In this document: positions 7,821 to 16,871 of the stretch, piece after piece
How the letters are laid out: the number at the start of each line of letters is the position of its first letter
Numbering within the stretch: position 1 is the first letter of the stretch
Position numbers and translations under genes: made by a program
Notes under the pieces: model-generated
Databases searched by the model: none
Told to the model about the DNA's origin: nothing
Seen by the model: only the letters and a program-made list of their open reading frames with translations
NCBI RefSeq assembly: GCF_014638995.1
Contig: NZ_BMFR01000015.1
Span: forward strand, 1-64,000
Reading direction: 5' to 3'
Length of the DNA: 64,000 nucleotides
DNA from: Virgibacillus oceani
Lineage (GTDB): Bacteria; Bacillota; Bacilli; Bacillales; Amphibacillaceae

Positions 7821-8648
7821 CTACTGAAATGATTTTGCACCAATGTAGCGGCTTTCCCAATAGCTGTAGCCCAGATCGGTTACTTCAACACCGGTTTCTT
7901 CTGTACCTGCATGAATCATTTGGTTGTTGCCAATATAAATACCACTGTGAGATACACCATCTTTATACGTATTTTCGAAAAATACAACATCGCCAGGGCT
8001 TGGTTCATCTACATGTGTTCCATTATTTTTCCACATTTGAGCGTGTGTTCTTTCCAACGATATGCCTGCCTGATCGAATACGTAGTTGATGAAACCACTG
8101 CTGTCAAACCCTTCTTCAGGTGTTGTTCCTCCAAACGTATAAGGGCTACCAACCAGACTTTCGGCGATCGAAACAATGTTAGAAGCCTCTGCTGTTGTAG
8201 ATTCTGTTGGGGTTGGTGCTTCTACAATGGTCAACTCCTCTTCTTCTGTATTAGAAGCTGAACGGAGTGCCTTCTTTGTTTCCGGTCCAACAATTCCGTC
8301 GACTGCAAGTGCATTATCTTGTTGAAAATCTCTTACCGCATTATCCGTTATGGGACCAAAACTTCCGTCAACAGCCAAATTGTAGCTGTGTTCATTTAGA
8401 GCAGATTGCAGACTAATAACAGCTTTCCCTCTGTCGCCTTCTGAAATAAAACCTGAACCAATGGTAATAGTCGGGGATTGCTTATTATCAGTTAACTTAT
8501 TTCCAGTTGTATTATTTTGGCTAGTACTGTCATCCGGTACTGCAGCCTGTGCAAAAACACTACCTGCGACAACTGGTGTAAATGTGAGTGACACTGCAAA
8601 ACCCGTTGTTATAATATACTTTTTAATCGAACGTTTCTTGTTTTCCAT
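7821..8648 (-). CDS. Secreted NlpC/P60-domain protein with peptidoglycan-binding domain; catalytic Cys replaced by Ser
   Basis: A 275-residue exported protein. It has a signal peptide (KKRSIKKYIITTGF, hydrophobic core, cleavage near VFAQA), a low-complexity linker, one PG_binding_1 domain (about 65-130, VDGSFGPITDNAVRDFQQ and VDGIVGPETKKAL), a Thr/Glu-rich spacer, then an NlpC/P60 domain (about 157-275). Canonical NlpC/P60 DL-endopeptidases carry the nucleophile in FDCSGF; here the codon is AGC and the motif reads FDSSGF, while the catalytic His region (GVSHSGIYIGNNQMIHAG) is kept. A Cys-to-Ser change would normally abolish thiol-peptidase activity, so it may bind rather than cut peptidoglycan. 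The start has GAGGAGG upstream, and its own terminator follows. Confidence 0.88.
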   Translation of the reverse strand: MENKKRSIKKYIITTGFAVSLTFTPVVAGSVFAQAAVPDDSTSQNNTTGNKLTDNKQSPTITIGSGFISEGDRGKAVISLQSALNEHSYNLAVDGSFGPITDNAVRDFQQDNALAVDGIVGPETKKALRSASNTEEEELTIVEAPTPTESTTAEASNIVSIAESLVGSPYTFGGTTPEEGFDSSGFINYVFDQAGISLERTHAQMWKNNGTHVDEPSPGDVVFFENTYKDGVSHSGIYIGNNQMIHAGTEETGVEVTDLGYSYWESRYIGAKSFQ

Positions 8649-9134
8649 TATGTATCCTCCTCGTTGAATTTTTAATTTTACAGATACTATTCTAGCAAAT
8701 AAACTAGATTAAGAGGTTAGGAGGAGAATACATTTTCGTTAATAGTTCATTGCAAATTATGACAACGTGTAAAGGTTAAAAAGGTGCCAGTTACTTGCCG
8801 AAATTTAACAAGTGATAGCACCTTAATTTATTTCTAACCAATATTACTTTCTTTATTTCAACACTAAATTACCTGATCAACTTCACCAATTGAACTACCT
8901 CGATATTTTTCAGCCAGTATTTCCACAATCATTTCTTCGCCCGCTTTTTAAGAAATTAATAGTTCACGATTGTACCCCTATATAATAGGGTTTCTACTGT
9001 TGCATTAAACTGATTATCATAGCTTGATTCGTCATTCCAATATGCTTATCCCTCACTTGCCTGCTAATGCGAGAGAGGGATTATTTTAATGCTATGACAA
9101 TCAATCAGTTAAATCGTAAATCTGGGATTACTTT
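8649..9134. other. Gene-free region with two stem-loops
   Basis: No credible gene is seen in these 486 bases. It holds the minus-strand leader of the NlpC/P60 gene; a stem-loop at 8781-8824 with AAGGTGC/GCACCTT outer arms and an inner ACTTG/CAAGT helix, resembling the GGTGCC-type dispersed repeats I recall in Bacillus-group genomes; and the hairpin at 9049-9080. Confidence 0.45.
9049..9087. terminator. GC-rich stem-loop downstream of the aldolase gene
   Basis: TCCCTC (9049-9054) pairs with GAGGGA (9075-9080), and the helix continues inward with CT/AG and GC/GC pairs. The T-rich tail (TTATTTT) is on the plus strand. The nearest gene, the minus-strand aldolase, ends 48 bases away. It may be a bidirectional or 3'-end-protecting hairpin. 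Confidence 0.4.
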
Positions 9135-10019
9135 CTAAACAGATGCCTCATAAATAGCCTTTACAGCATCCTTTAGTACAGCATTAAATTCCTCATCGGT
9201 CTGATTGACATTCAAATCCTGGCTCAATGCTCTGGAGAAACTGGCAATAAGACCGTCGTTTGCTTTAAGTTTTTCGTTAGCAGCATCCGCGGAATAGCCT
9301 CCAGATAGTGCTACTGCACGAACAACTTTCGAATGATCGATCAGGTCTTTGTATAAATTTGCCTTTGTCGGAATCGTTAATTTTAACATGACGGGCTCAT
9401 CATCGCGGAGGCTTTCAAGATGGCTAAGGATTTCAGTTTTTAGGAGTTCCTCACACTTCTCTTTTTCTGGGCTGTTGATATCCACTTCTGGCTCAATAAT
9501 TGGTACAAGGCCCGCCGCGATAATCTGTTTGCCGATCTCAAATTGCTGATCGACAACTGCCTTGATAGCATCTGGGTTGGCTTCTTTAATTACGGAGCGC
9601 ATTTTTGTACCGAAGATGTGGCGCTCATTGGCTCTTCTTAGTGTTTCGTCAAGGTCGGTAATCGGCTTCATCATTTGCACACCGTTAGACTCTTCGGCTA
9701 GACCTTTATCAACTTTTAGAAAAGGTACAATGCCTTTATTTTCAGCAAGGTAGTCTGCAGTGTATTTGCCTTCGATTTCACGATCCATCGTTTGTTCGAA
9801 CAAAATGGCTCCTAGAATATAGTCGGAATCAAATGCAGGGGACGTAATAATCCGTGTCCGCATTTCGTGGACTAAATCGAACATTTCATCCTCATTGGAA
9901 TACTTGTCCTCTGAAACACCGTAAGCAGCAAGTGCTTTTGGTGTACTGCCGCCACTTTGATCCAGTGCAGCGATAAACCCTTTTCCATTCTTCATTTTTT
10001 CCAATTGATCTTGTCGCAT
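9135..10019 (-). CDS. fda: Fructose-bisphosphate aldolase class I
   Basis: A 294-residue class I (Schiff-base) aldolase of the staphylococcal/Bacillus Fda type, cleaving fructose 1,6-bisphosphate to DHAP and glyceraldehyde 3-phosphate in the cytosol. It carries the N-terminal [27 protein letters not shown] near 105, and [14 protein letters not shown] with the expected Schiff-base lysine near 210. A GTG lies three codons upstream, but AGAGGAG sits eight bases before the ATG at 10019, and family members begin here (MxxxQLEKM). The gene stands alone. It would process hexose phosphates, for example from mannose; the DHAP made by the tetronate operon enters at the same point. Confidence 0.92.
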   Translation of the reverse strand: MRQDQLEKMKNGKGFIAALDQSGGSTPKALAAYGVSEDKYSNEDEMFDLVHEMRTRIITSPAFDSDYILGAILFEQTMDREIEGKYTADYLAENKGIVPFLKVDKGLAEESNGVQMMKPITDLDETLRRANERHIFGTKMRSVIKEANPDAIKAVVDQQFEIGKQIIAAGLVPIIEPEVDINSPEKEKCEELLKTEILSHLESLRDDEPVMLKLTIPTKANLYKDLIDHSKVVRAVALSGGYSADAANEKLKANDGLIASFSRALSQDLNVNQTDEEFNAVLKDAVKAIYEASV

Positions 10020-10301
10020 TTTTTCCACTCCTCTACCATAATAGTGCTAGCTTTTTCAGCTTGGAAAATAAATATACGTATTAAATGCTGAAGCAAGCAT
10101 CCTGTATTAATTGTAGCATTTGTGACAGGCAGGAAGGTAGGGAAGTGATTGTGGAAACATCGTGACAGACTGAATGGACTCCATGCTCCGCCAAAATATG
10201 TTAAAATAGTAGGAAAAATGACATGTTAGTAAACATCATGTAACCTCGTTAATGAAGGTTGGTGTCTATACAGCTATAAATACAGTTACCCTATATTGAA
10301 A

Positions 10302-10341
10302 TTGAACTAACTTATTATAGTTGTTATAATGAATATAACAA
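10302..10341 (+). promoter_or_regulatory. Sigma-A promoter overlapped by an 8-bp inverted repeat (autoregulatory operator)
   Basis: -35 TTGAAC (10302-10307), 17-base spacer, -10 TATAAT (10325-10330). The -10 box lies inside TTGTTATA (10321-10328)-ATGAA-TATAACAA (10334-10341), an exact inverted repeat. This geometry fits autorepression by the GntR/LacI-type protein encoded immediately downstream. The rest of 10020-10300 shows no gene. Confidence 0.68.
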
Positions 10342-10360
10342 ATTATTAAGGATGGATTGA

Positions 10361-11521
10361 ATGAGTAGTCTTTACGAACAAATATACAATTATATACTTG
10401 ATAAAATAAAAGCAGGGGATATGAAGCAAGGCGATAAAATCCCTACAGAGGAAGAATTGGCTAAACAGTTTAATGTAAGCAGAATTACATCTAAAAAGGC
10501 GCTGGATTTACTTTCTCAGAAAAATGTTATTGACCGCTTCCAGGGAAAAGGGTCCTATGTATCACAGAACCTTCCGAATTTTAACATCCCTTCCAAAGAA
10601 GATACATCGAAGCCCGAAAAGCAGCACGATCATAAGTTAATTGGATTAATTATACCCGATTTCACAGATACATATGGTCTCGATATAGTGAAGGCAATCG
10701 AGAAAAGGTGTTCAGAACATCACTATAACCTTATCATCAAAAGAACGTTTGGCTTGAAAGAGGAAGAAAAAAAGGCAATCCATTCCTTTGTTAAAATGGG
10801 AGTAAAAGGAATTATTGTACTGCCTGTGCAGGGGACACATTATAATAATGAATTGCTGCGATTGGTTGTTGAGGAATATCCGTTAGTTCTAATTGACCGT
10901 TATTTAAAAGGTATACCAGCAAGTTCGGTTTCTATTGATAATAAAAAAGCAATGCAGCAGCTAACCAAATTAGCATTGGATGGTGGACACCAGGATATTG
11001 CATTCATATCCCCGTCAGTAGAAGGTACCTCTTCCGTTGAAGAACGATTTAGAGGATTTCAAGCAGCTTTTTCCGAAAGAGGTGTCCCTTTAAATCAAGA
11101 GTATATTCTGACAGATATTCATAGTACCATGCCAGTTAATTTGCATGGCGAAGACCCTAAGGCTTATGAAGAAAGGGATCATGACAGGATGCTTCGCTTT
11201 ATTCAAGGTAATCCCACAATCACAGCGTATATCTGCAGTGAATACGAAATTGCCGTTTTCCTATCCAACATACTTGAAACACTTGAAATAAAGAATCGAG
11301 AGGATATTTCGATAGTGTGCTTTGATTCCCCAAATACCTATATAGATAAACCTTTTTTTACCCATATACGGCAAAATCAATCGGCAATGGGATATAACGC
11401 GGTAGATCTGTTAATTAAACAGTTGCATGGAGATAAAGAACCGGTTGATTGCAAAGTTGATTTTGAATTAGTGGAAGGTCAATCTACAAGAATGGATAGG
11501 TTACATGGGACCCATGAATAA
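10361..11521 (+). CDS. AraR-like transcriptional regulator (GntR HTH + LacI-type sensor)
   Basis: A 386-residue chimeric repressor. Residues 1-70 are a GntR-type winged helix (KIPTEEELAKQFNVSR, then FQGKGSYVSQ) and 85-380 a LacI/periplasmic-binding-protein-like sugar-sensing domain (LIGLIIPDFTDTYG, LIDRYLKGI, VCFDSPNTY). This is the domain plan of Bacillus AraR. The effector is unknown; no arabinose genes lie nearby. The promoter carries a perfect inverted repeat over the -10 box, so autorepression is likely. The following genes (flavoenzyme and amidohydrolase) are separated by a terminator and 250 bases, and the sugar importer lies 3.8 kb downstream, so the regulon cannot be assigned. Confidence 0.85.
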   Translation: MSSLYEQIYNYILDKIKAGDMKQGDKIPTEEELAKQFNVSRITSKKALDLLSQKNVIDRFQGKGSYVSQNLPNFNIPSKEDTSKPEKQHDHKLIGLIIPDFTDTYGLDIVKAIEKRCSEHHYNLIIKRTFGLKEEEKKAIHSFVKMGVKGIIVLPVQGTHYNNELLRLVVEEYPLVLIDRYLKGIPASSVSIDNKKAMQQLTKLALDGGHQDIAFISPSVEGTSSVEERFRGFQAAFSERGVPLNQEYILTDIHSTMPVNLHGEDPKAYEERDHDRMLRFIQGNPTITAYICSEYEIAVFLSNILETLEIKNREDISIVCFDSPNTYIDKPFFTHIRQNQSAMGYNAVDLLIKQLHGDKEPVDCKVDFELVEGQSTRMDRLHGTHE

Positions 11522-11623
11522 ACTTAAGCTGTTCCGTGTAGGGAAACAGTGTAAATAGCTTTTGAATTTGCATACTTTTATTGAGTTTTTAAAGAAAATA
11601 AATCCAAAATAGTAAAGCAGATA

Positions 11624-11678
11624 GCACCTGAAATAACATTTTGACAGCTATTGTCAACGTGTGTTTAGGTGTTTTTTT
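11624..11678 (+). terminator. Branched terminator after the AraR-like gene
   Basis: Outer stem CACCT (11625-11629) with AGGTG (11667-11671), inner hairpin TTGACA (11641-11646) with TGTCAA (11652-11657), then a seven-T run at 11672-11678. Confidence 0.7.
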
Positions 11679-11939
11679 GTGTTATTGGTATGCCAACTTT
11701 AGTTCAAAAAATCCAGGGTATTTTATAACTAACGCAGAATAGTGAAGGAGGCATATATCCAAATGAACGAAATAAAAACGAAATTACCCACATAACAAAA
11801 ATCAAACAAAAAATGGGCTATCCTGATGTCCTAAACTTAAGTCTTTATTATCTCCATTTTTAATAAAGTGATATCGTACACCAATAGGATAATGTCGCAT
11901 ATAATTACAACCAGGATGTTGTGAAGGAGGACAGTTATC
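11679..11939 (+). promoter_or_regulatory. Leader of the flavoenzyme gene; possible sporulation-type promoter
   Basis: No protein gene is recognised. AAGGAGG at 11745-11751 precedes a ten-codon frame (11763-11795, MNEIKTKLPT), perhaps a leader peptide or a remnant. No sigma-A promoter is evident. GCATATAAT at 11897-11905 resembles the -10 of mother-cell sigma factors (sigma-E CATACAMT, sigma-K CATANNNTA), and ACA at 11878-11880 sits about where a sigma-K -35 would be. This is weak evidence. Confidence 0.3.
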
Positions 11940-13397
11940 ATGGATCAGCGCAAAAGAAATCCTTGCCCGGACCTTACCGGGCGTATTGTTATTCCAGGAG
12001 CGCCCGAATACAATGAAGCCCGTTTAGATTATAACTTTTTTACTTCTCAGGATAAGTTTCCCTCTATAATCGTATATTGCCAAAATACGAAAGATGTTTC
12101 AAATGCCATCGGGTGGGCACGTTGTCATAACGTTCCGATACGTATACGAAGCGGCGGACATAATCATGAATCCTTTTCAACCGGAACTGGAGTCATCGTG
12201 ATTGATGTCAGTGAAATGAAGCGTGTTTCCCTCGATAAATCAAAAGGTACCGCCATAGTGGAACCTGGAGTAACCGGTCAGGAACTATATGAAACGTTGT
12301 ACAAGGAAGGGTTTACCCAGGTTGGGGGCACATGCCCGGATGTTGGCATATCTGGACTTGTGTTAAGCGGGGGTATGGGACCATTGCTCCGCAGACATGG
12401 GCTTACCTGTGATACGCTGCTCTCTGCACAAATTGTAGATGCAGATGGACGCTTGATCCGTGCTACGGAAAACAATAAGTACAAGGATCTTTTCTGGGCA
12501 TTGCGCGGCGGTGGCGGGGGAAACTTTGGTGTTGTTGTGTCCATAACAATCAAGGTTTTTCCGGCGAAACCGGTGACCTGGTTCAATATTGGGTGGGATT
12601 GGAACCAGCCTATTGAAGAAGTGATCGATACTTGGCAGGAATTCTTTTCAAAGGCAGATCGAAGGTGGTTTTCACATCTGGATTTATGGTCAAAGGCATT
12701 TCCGACTGATCAATTTGATAAACTGCCAATCAAAGTTCTAGGGGTGTATTATGGTCCTCCGGAAGAAGCCCGTAAAGAACTATCACCATTTTTGAATATT
12801 GGAAGGCCAAGTAATCAAGAGATCGAGTTAGTAAATTGGAATGAAGCGATTCAGCTTTTTGATGAGTCAACTGCTATTTTTATTTCCGAAAAGCCGGAAT
12901 ACAAATCTCCCGGCGCTTTTGCAGTGGACACTTTGCCGCCAGCAGCAATCAAAACAATTACAAAAACGCTCCGAAATACGACCTCACCCTATTTTAATGT
13001 GCTGATCTTTTCTCTTGGTGGGGCTTATTCAGATATAGCACCGACCGACACAGCGTTCTACTACCGTAAAGACAAATTTTTTCTTCAGTATACCGTCCAA
13101 TGGATCGAGGATGAAAATGCGTCAAAACGAATAAGAGAAGTGGAGGCCTTACGGGGGCGCCTGCTTCCGTATACAGGGGGGGACTATGTTGGAAATCCTG
13201 ATTCTAGGATCAAGGATTATTTAACAGCGTATTTTGGTGGTAATGCAGATAGACTTATGCGTGTGAAGCGGAAGTATGACCCAAATAACGTTTTTCACTT
13301 TCCGCAAAGCATTCCGCCCGCACCTGCAAGCTGGGATTACGATTGGTCCGTAAAACATAATGGACCGTGGTATAACAATGAGTTATTGGATAAATGA
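11940..13397 (+). CDS. Berberine-bridge-enzyme-type FAD-linked oxidase
   Basis: A 485-residue flavoprotein: PP-loop FAD-binding domain (about 40-210) followed by a substrate domain and C-terminal BBE motif (YDPNNVFHFPQSIPP). Both residues that bind FAD covalently in this family are visible: His in IRSGGHNHESFS (about 77) and Cys in GGTCPDVGISG (about 133). A bicovalent flavin is therefore expected, typical of enzymes with a high redox potential and an open active site oxidising sugars or alcohols. No signal peptide is seen. The closest Bacillus relative I recall is the spore-coat protein CotQ/YvdP, so a coat role is possible. It is 33 bases upstream of an amidohydrolase with which it must be co-transcribed. 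Substrate unknown. Confidence 0.86.
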   Translation: MDQRKRNPCPDLTGRIVIPGAPEYNEARLDYNFFTSQDKFPSIIVYCQNTKDVSNAIGWARCHNVPIRIRSGGHNHESFSTGTGVIVIDVSEMKRVSLDKSKGTAIVEPGVTGQELYETLYKEGFTQVGGTCPDVGISGLVLSGGMGPLLRRHGLTCDTLLSAQIVDADGRLIRATENNKYKDLFWALRGGGGGNFGVVVSITIKVFPAKPVTWFNIGWDWNQPIEEVIDTWQEFFSKADRRWFSHLDLWSKAFPTDQFDKLPIKVLGVYYGPPEEARKELSPFLNIGRPSNQEIELVNWNEAIQLFDESTAIFISEKPEYKSPGAFAVDTLPPAAIKTITKTLRNTTSPYFNVLIFSLGGAYSDIAPTDTAFYYRKDKFFLQYTVQWIEDENASKRIREVEALRGRLLPYTGGDYVGNPDSRIKDYLTAYFGGNADRLMRVKRKYDPNNVFHFPQSIPPAPASWDYDWSVKHNGPWYNNELLDK

Positions 13398-13430
13398 CAT
13401 TTTCATATTTAAAAGAAAGAGGGATTTTTC

Positions 13431-14822
13431 ATGGCCGAGAGACGAAGAAGAGATAAGCGTATATTGATTCGCGGTGGAACCATCGTGACTATGAACAGGG
13501 ATCGAGACATTTTATATAATCAAGACATTCTTGTCGTTGGGAAACGGATTGAAGAAATTGGGGACCTTAGTCATATTAATAGAAGGAGAGTTGATCAAGT
13601 TATTAATGCAAATGGCCGGCATATAACTCCTGGGTTAATCCAGACCCATCTTCATCTTACTCAGACGCTGCAACGGAACCTCGTGTCTGACCGGACACTG
13701 GAACAATGGTTGGATGTTACGTTGGCTCTTGAGGCTGCGCACGATGCTGAAACAAATTTTTGGTCCAGTATGTTAGGTATTTCCGAGTTATTGCTGAATG
13801 GGACAACAGCTTTCTACGATATGGAGACCACTTTTCATACAGATAGCTGCTTTGAGGCAATGTCCCAGACAGGTATCCGCGGCTTTGCAGGGAAGGCTAT
13901 GATCGACCGGGAACAACCCGGTGTAGACGTACCATCTATCATGGTCCAACCGACAGATGTTGCTTTCGGTGAGAGTGTTGAACTTTTTGAAAAATGGGAT
14001 GGCGTGGACGATGGAAGACTTCGGTATTGCTTCGCGCCGCGTTATGCCCCCACTTGTACAACTGAGCTTTTGGAGATGATTGGAGATTTTTCTGCTAGAC
14101 ATGGCGCACATGTCCACACACATGTTTCGGAAACCGAAGAAGAAGAACAGATTATTATTGATCGTACTGGTATGAGGGAAGTAGAATACTATGATTCCGT
14201 CGGATTGGTTAATCCAAGGACTATTTTGGCTCATGGTGTCCATTTGGATAACAAGGAAATCGATATCATGGCCAGAAACGGCTGTCATTTAGCCCATTGT
14301 CCCTCTGCTAACTTATATCTAGCATCGGGTATCGCCCCTATACCTAGAATGCTGGAACGGGGTGTTAACATTGGTGTTGGCCCAGATGGATCTGATAACA
14401 ACAACCTTGATACCATCCTGGAAATGCGATTGGCCGCATTGCTCCAAAAAGGTCTTCATCAAGATCCGGTTATTCCGCCAAGTGCTGAACAAGCATTCGA
14501 AATGGGTACGATTCACGGAGCCCGTGCACTCGGTCTTGAGGATGAGATTGGAAGTATTGAGGTCGGCAAAAGGGCAGATATTGCAATGTTCGACCTGAGA
14601 GAACCTCATTCCTGGCCGAATGAGTTTGAAGTAAATGATAGGGAAAACATCTATACACGAATTGTATACTCAGCTAATGCATCTGATGCTGTGATGACGA
14701 TGGTTGACGGACGTGTGCTGATGTTGGATCGTCGTTTACGGACAATGGATATCGCGGAAGTTTTGAAGAAATCAAATCAATCTATTAAAATACTTTTGGA
14801 ACGTGCCGATATTGATATTTAA
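13431..14822 (+). CDS. Amidohydrolase of the ATZ/TRZ (aminohydrolase) family
   Basis: A 463-residue metal-dependent hydrolase of the triazine/S-adenosylhomocysteine deaminase type (cytosine-deaminase-like amidohydrolase superfamily). Metal ligands are visible: HLHLTQ after GLIQT (about 70), HVHTHVSETEEEE (about 225), ILAHGVHL (about 265), and GVGPDGSDNNN with the catalytic Asp (about 322). It most likely deaminates an adenosine derivative, guanine-like purine or other heterocycle; the substrate cannot be named. The very basic N-terminus (MAERRRRDKR) is unusual. GAGGGA precedes the ATG, the flavoenzyme is directly upstream, and a strong hairpin follows at 14890. Pairing a BBE oxidase with an aminohydrolase has no established pathway that I know of. 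Confidence 0.85.
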   Translation: MAERRRRDKRILIRGGTIVTMNRDRDILYNQDILVVGKRIEEIGDLSHINRRRVDQVINANGRHITPGLIQTHLHLTQTLQRNLVSDRTLEQWLDVTLALEAAHDAETNFWSSMLGISELLLNGTTAFYDMETTFHTDSCFEAMSQTGIRGFAGKAMIDREQPGVDVPSIMVQPTDVAFGESVELFEKWDGVDDGRLRYCFAPRYAPTCTTELLEMIGDFSARHGAHVHTHVSETEEEEQIIIDRTGMREVEYYDSVGLVNPRTILAHGVHLDNKEIDIMARNGCHLAHCPSANLYLASGIAPIPRMLERGVNIGVGPDGSDNNNLDTILEMRLAALLQKGLHQDPVIPPSAEQAFEMGTIHGARALGLEDEIGSIEVGKRADIAMFDLREPHSWPNEFEVNDRENIYTRIVYSANASDAVMTMVDGRVLMLDRRLRTMDIAEVLKKSNQSIKILLERADIDI

Positions 14823-14889
14823 TTAAATCGAGATGTAAACGCCTAATAGTGTATGTCCTAGATACGTGCAAAAATAAATATAGTATAGC

Positions 14890-14970
14890 AAAAAGCTTGG
14901 GATGGGTAACCACGAAAATTAGAGTCAAAAATCTAACTTTTGGGGGTAACCATCTTTCTCAAGCTTTTTT
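14890..14970 (+). terminator. Long branched terminator after the amidohydrolase
   Basis: AAAAAGCTTG (14890-14899) pairs with CAAGCTTTTT (14960-14969), the inner GGTAACC copies and a TTAGA/TCTAA hairpin add further stems, and the tail is T-rich. Because the outer arms are A/T-rich on both ends it could work in both directions. Confidence 0.7.
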
Positions 14971-15302
14971 GGTGTGCTATTTAGATTGTTACTTCGCTTG
15001 TTACTAATGCTGCGAGAATCGTATGTTATTGGGTTGTAATTTTAATTTTTTTCTACTGCTGCGTCACCTGCACGTCATAAACAGGGACCTACTGTTTAGG
15101 TTTCTGAAAATAATCTAAAATAAAAATATATTGACATCAATAATTTGTATTGTTAATATGTTGATATATCAAAATGGTTTTATATTTCAGTTGTTATGTG
15201 TTTTGACAATGCTATTATTCATAACTTTTTATAGTTGTGGTTAATAAAGGTGGGAGGAAGGAGGGACAGGCTAGCTTTAATACTTAAAATAAAGGGGGAA
15301 AA
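14971..15302 (+). other. Long leader before the sugar ABC operon
   Basis: No gene is seen in this 332-base stretch. It contains the promoter and palindrome at 15131-15172 and a purine-rich tract (15250-15267) ending in the real ribosome site AGGGGG (15293-15298). The mRNA leader of about 135 bases is long, but I recognise no riboswitch in it. Confidence 0.45.
15131..15172 (+). promoter_or_regulatory. Near-consensus sigma-A promoter with downstream palindrome
   Basis: -35 TTGACA (15131-15136), 17-base spacer, -10 TAATAT (15154-15159), then the perfect palindrome TTGATATATCAA (15161-15172) over the start of transcription. A second small repeat, CAATA/TATTG (15138-15152), fills the spacer. A repressor site is likely, probably for a sugar-responsive regulator. 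Confidence 0.72.
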
Positions 15303-16604
15303 ATGGTGTTAATTAACAGTGATAAGGTGAAAAAAGCCTCTTTAGCTATACCTCTTATGTTAGCGCTTGCACTAGGGGCATGTTCAAATGATGGGCAATC
15401 GGGAGAGGCTAAGTCGGAGGATGGTGTCACGACCATTACGTTTTGGCATGAAAATACCGGAGTTGGCGAGGAAGCGATTAATGCTGTTGTGGATGCATTT
15501 AACGAAAAGCACGAAGATATTAAGGTAGATGCAGTATACACCGCTGCTGATGAATCACAAAATGAAAAGTTATTAGCAGCAGTAGCTGGAGGAAATCCGC
15601 CAGATGTGTCCTGGTTTGACCGATTTAAAGTTGGTTCATGGGCAGATCAGGGGGCATTAACAGATCTAACCGAATACGCGAAGCAGGATGGGGTTACAAA
15701 AGATGCGTATTATCCATTTGCATGGGAAGAGGCAACATATCAGGATAAACTGTATGCTATGCCAGTTGATACAGATGCGCGCATGTTATTTTACAACAAA
15801 GATGCATTTAAAGAAGCAGGGTTAGATCCAGAAAATCCGCCAAAAACGATTGCTGAGCTGGAAGATGCCGCTGAGAAGCTGACGATTAAGGATGGGAACC
15901 GATTTAAGCAAATTGGTTTTATTCCATGGTATAACCAAGGTTGGCTTTATTCCTGGGGCTGGTCATTTGGCGGAGAATTCTTTGATAAGGAATCTGGTAA
16001 AGTAACGGCTGATGATCCTAAAATAGTAGAATCCCTTGAATGGATGACTGAATATGCAAAGAAATATAATGTGGAGGATATAACCGGCTTTACAGATTCG
16101 AGTGGTTCAGGTGAAATGGACCCATTTCTTACGGGACAGCTTGCTATGCATATTGGTGGGAATTGGAGCATTTCTGGTTACTTAAAGTATAAACCAGATT
16201 TAAACTACGGTGTTACACCAATCCCAACACCAACAGGAGATAACTTCACTTCCTGGTCAGGCGGCATGGCTGTTGTTATTCCGAAAGGTGCGCCACATCC
16301 TGATGAGGCATGGGAATTTGTTAAATTCTTTGGTTCAGAGGAAGGGCAGGAGATCTATAACGGAATATATAAAACATTATCTGTCATTGATTCCGTTAAC
16401 GAGAAACTAGGGTATAAGGACGATCCTATTTTTAGCGAATTTATCAATATACTTCCAAACTCACATAATCGTCCCGTAATTCCAGAGGGTGAACTATTAT
16501 GGAACGAACTTTCCAATGCAGTAGATAATTCTATCCATGGAAACGGAACACCACAAGAGCTTTTGGAAGGTGTGAATGAAAAGGTTAACGCTGCAATTGA
16601 ATAA
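15303..16604 (+). CDS. ABC transporter sugar-binding lipoprotein (CUT1 family)
   Basis: A 433-residue extracellular solute-binding protein of family 1 (COG1653). The N-terminus is a lipoprotein signal (lipobox LALGAC, Cys near 27), so it is anchored to the outer face of the membrane. The mature part shows the MalE-like fold: TTITFWHENTG, PPDVSWFDRF, YAMPVDTDARMLFYNKDAF and WSGGMAVVIPKGA. It delivers a carbohydrate to the two permeases downstream. The alpha-mannosidase gene at the end of the operon points to alpha-mannosides or mannose-containing oligosaccharides. The start ATG has AGGGGG five bases upstream. Confidence 0.9.
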   Translation: MVLINSDKVKKASLAIPLMLALALGACSNDGQSGEAKSEDGVTTITFWHENTGVGEEAINAVVDAFNEKHEDIKVDAVYTAADESQNEKLLAAVAGGNPPDVSWFDRFKVGSWADQGALTDLTEYAKQDGVTKDAYYPFAWEEATYQDKLYAMPVDTDARMLFYNKDAFKEAGLDPENPPKTIAELEDAAEKLTIKDGNRFKQIGFIPWYNQGWLYSWGWSFGGEFFDKESGKVTADDPKIVESLEWMTEYAKKYNVEDITGFTDSSGSGEMDPFLTGQLAMHIGGNWSISGYLKYKPDLNYGVTPIPTPTGDNFTSWSGGMAVVIPKGAPHPDEAWEFVKFFGSEEGQEIYNGIYKTLSVIDSVNEKLGYKDDPIFSEFINILPNSHNRPVIPEGELLWNELSNAVDNSIHGNGTPQELLEGVNEKVNAAIE

Positions 16605-16671
16605 TCAAATAGAGGCTGGGACGTAACTAAATTGTTTAACCCAAAGCCGAACATTTCATTATACTAGCGAA

Positions 16672-16778
16672 GGAAATACACGAAGACTCCTGCGGGATGA
16701 AAAGCCTAGGTGAGACTACGTAGAGCGACAGCTCGGATTAGGCTCAGGGGCAGCCCGCGGAAAGCGTAGTGTATTTCC
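16672..16778. repeat. Dispersed Bacillaceae-type imperfect palindrome (about 107 bp)
   Basis: Ends are exact complements: GGAAATACAC (16672-16681) and GTGTATTTCC (16769-16778). Inside are CTCCTGCGGG and CAGCCCGCGGAAAGCG, words I recall from a repeat found in many copies in Bacillus halodurans and Oceanobacillus-type genomes. It lies between the binding-protein and permease genes of one operon, where its strong folding could act as an mRNA processing or attenuation element. The copy number in this genome cannot be judged from one window. Confidence 0.68.
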
Positions 16779-16871
16779 GCAGCGGTATGTATGCACCAAC
16801 TATGTTCGGAGTTTATTTTGGTTAAAACACTTTTGTCTCAGGCTCTTCTTCATAATAAAGGGGAGGGTAAA

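Noticed and set aside
7536..8261. Plus-strand frames overlapping the NlpC/P60 gene and its terminator
   Set aside because: They are antisense shadows of the minus-strand gene or cross two terminators; no ribosome site.
14890..14970. Riboswitch upstream of the sugar ABC operon
   Set aside because: The structure ends in a T-run before the operon promoter at 15131, so it is a terminator of the preceding gene.
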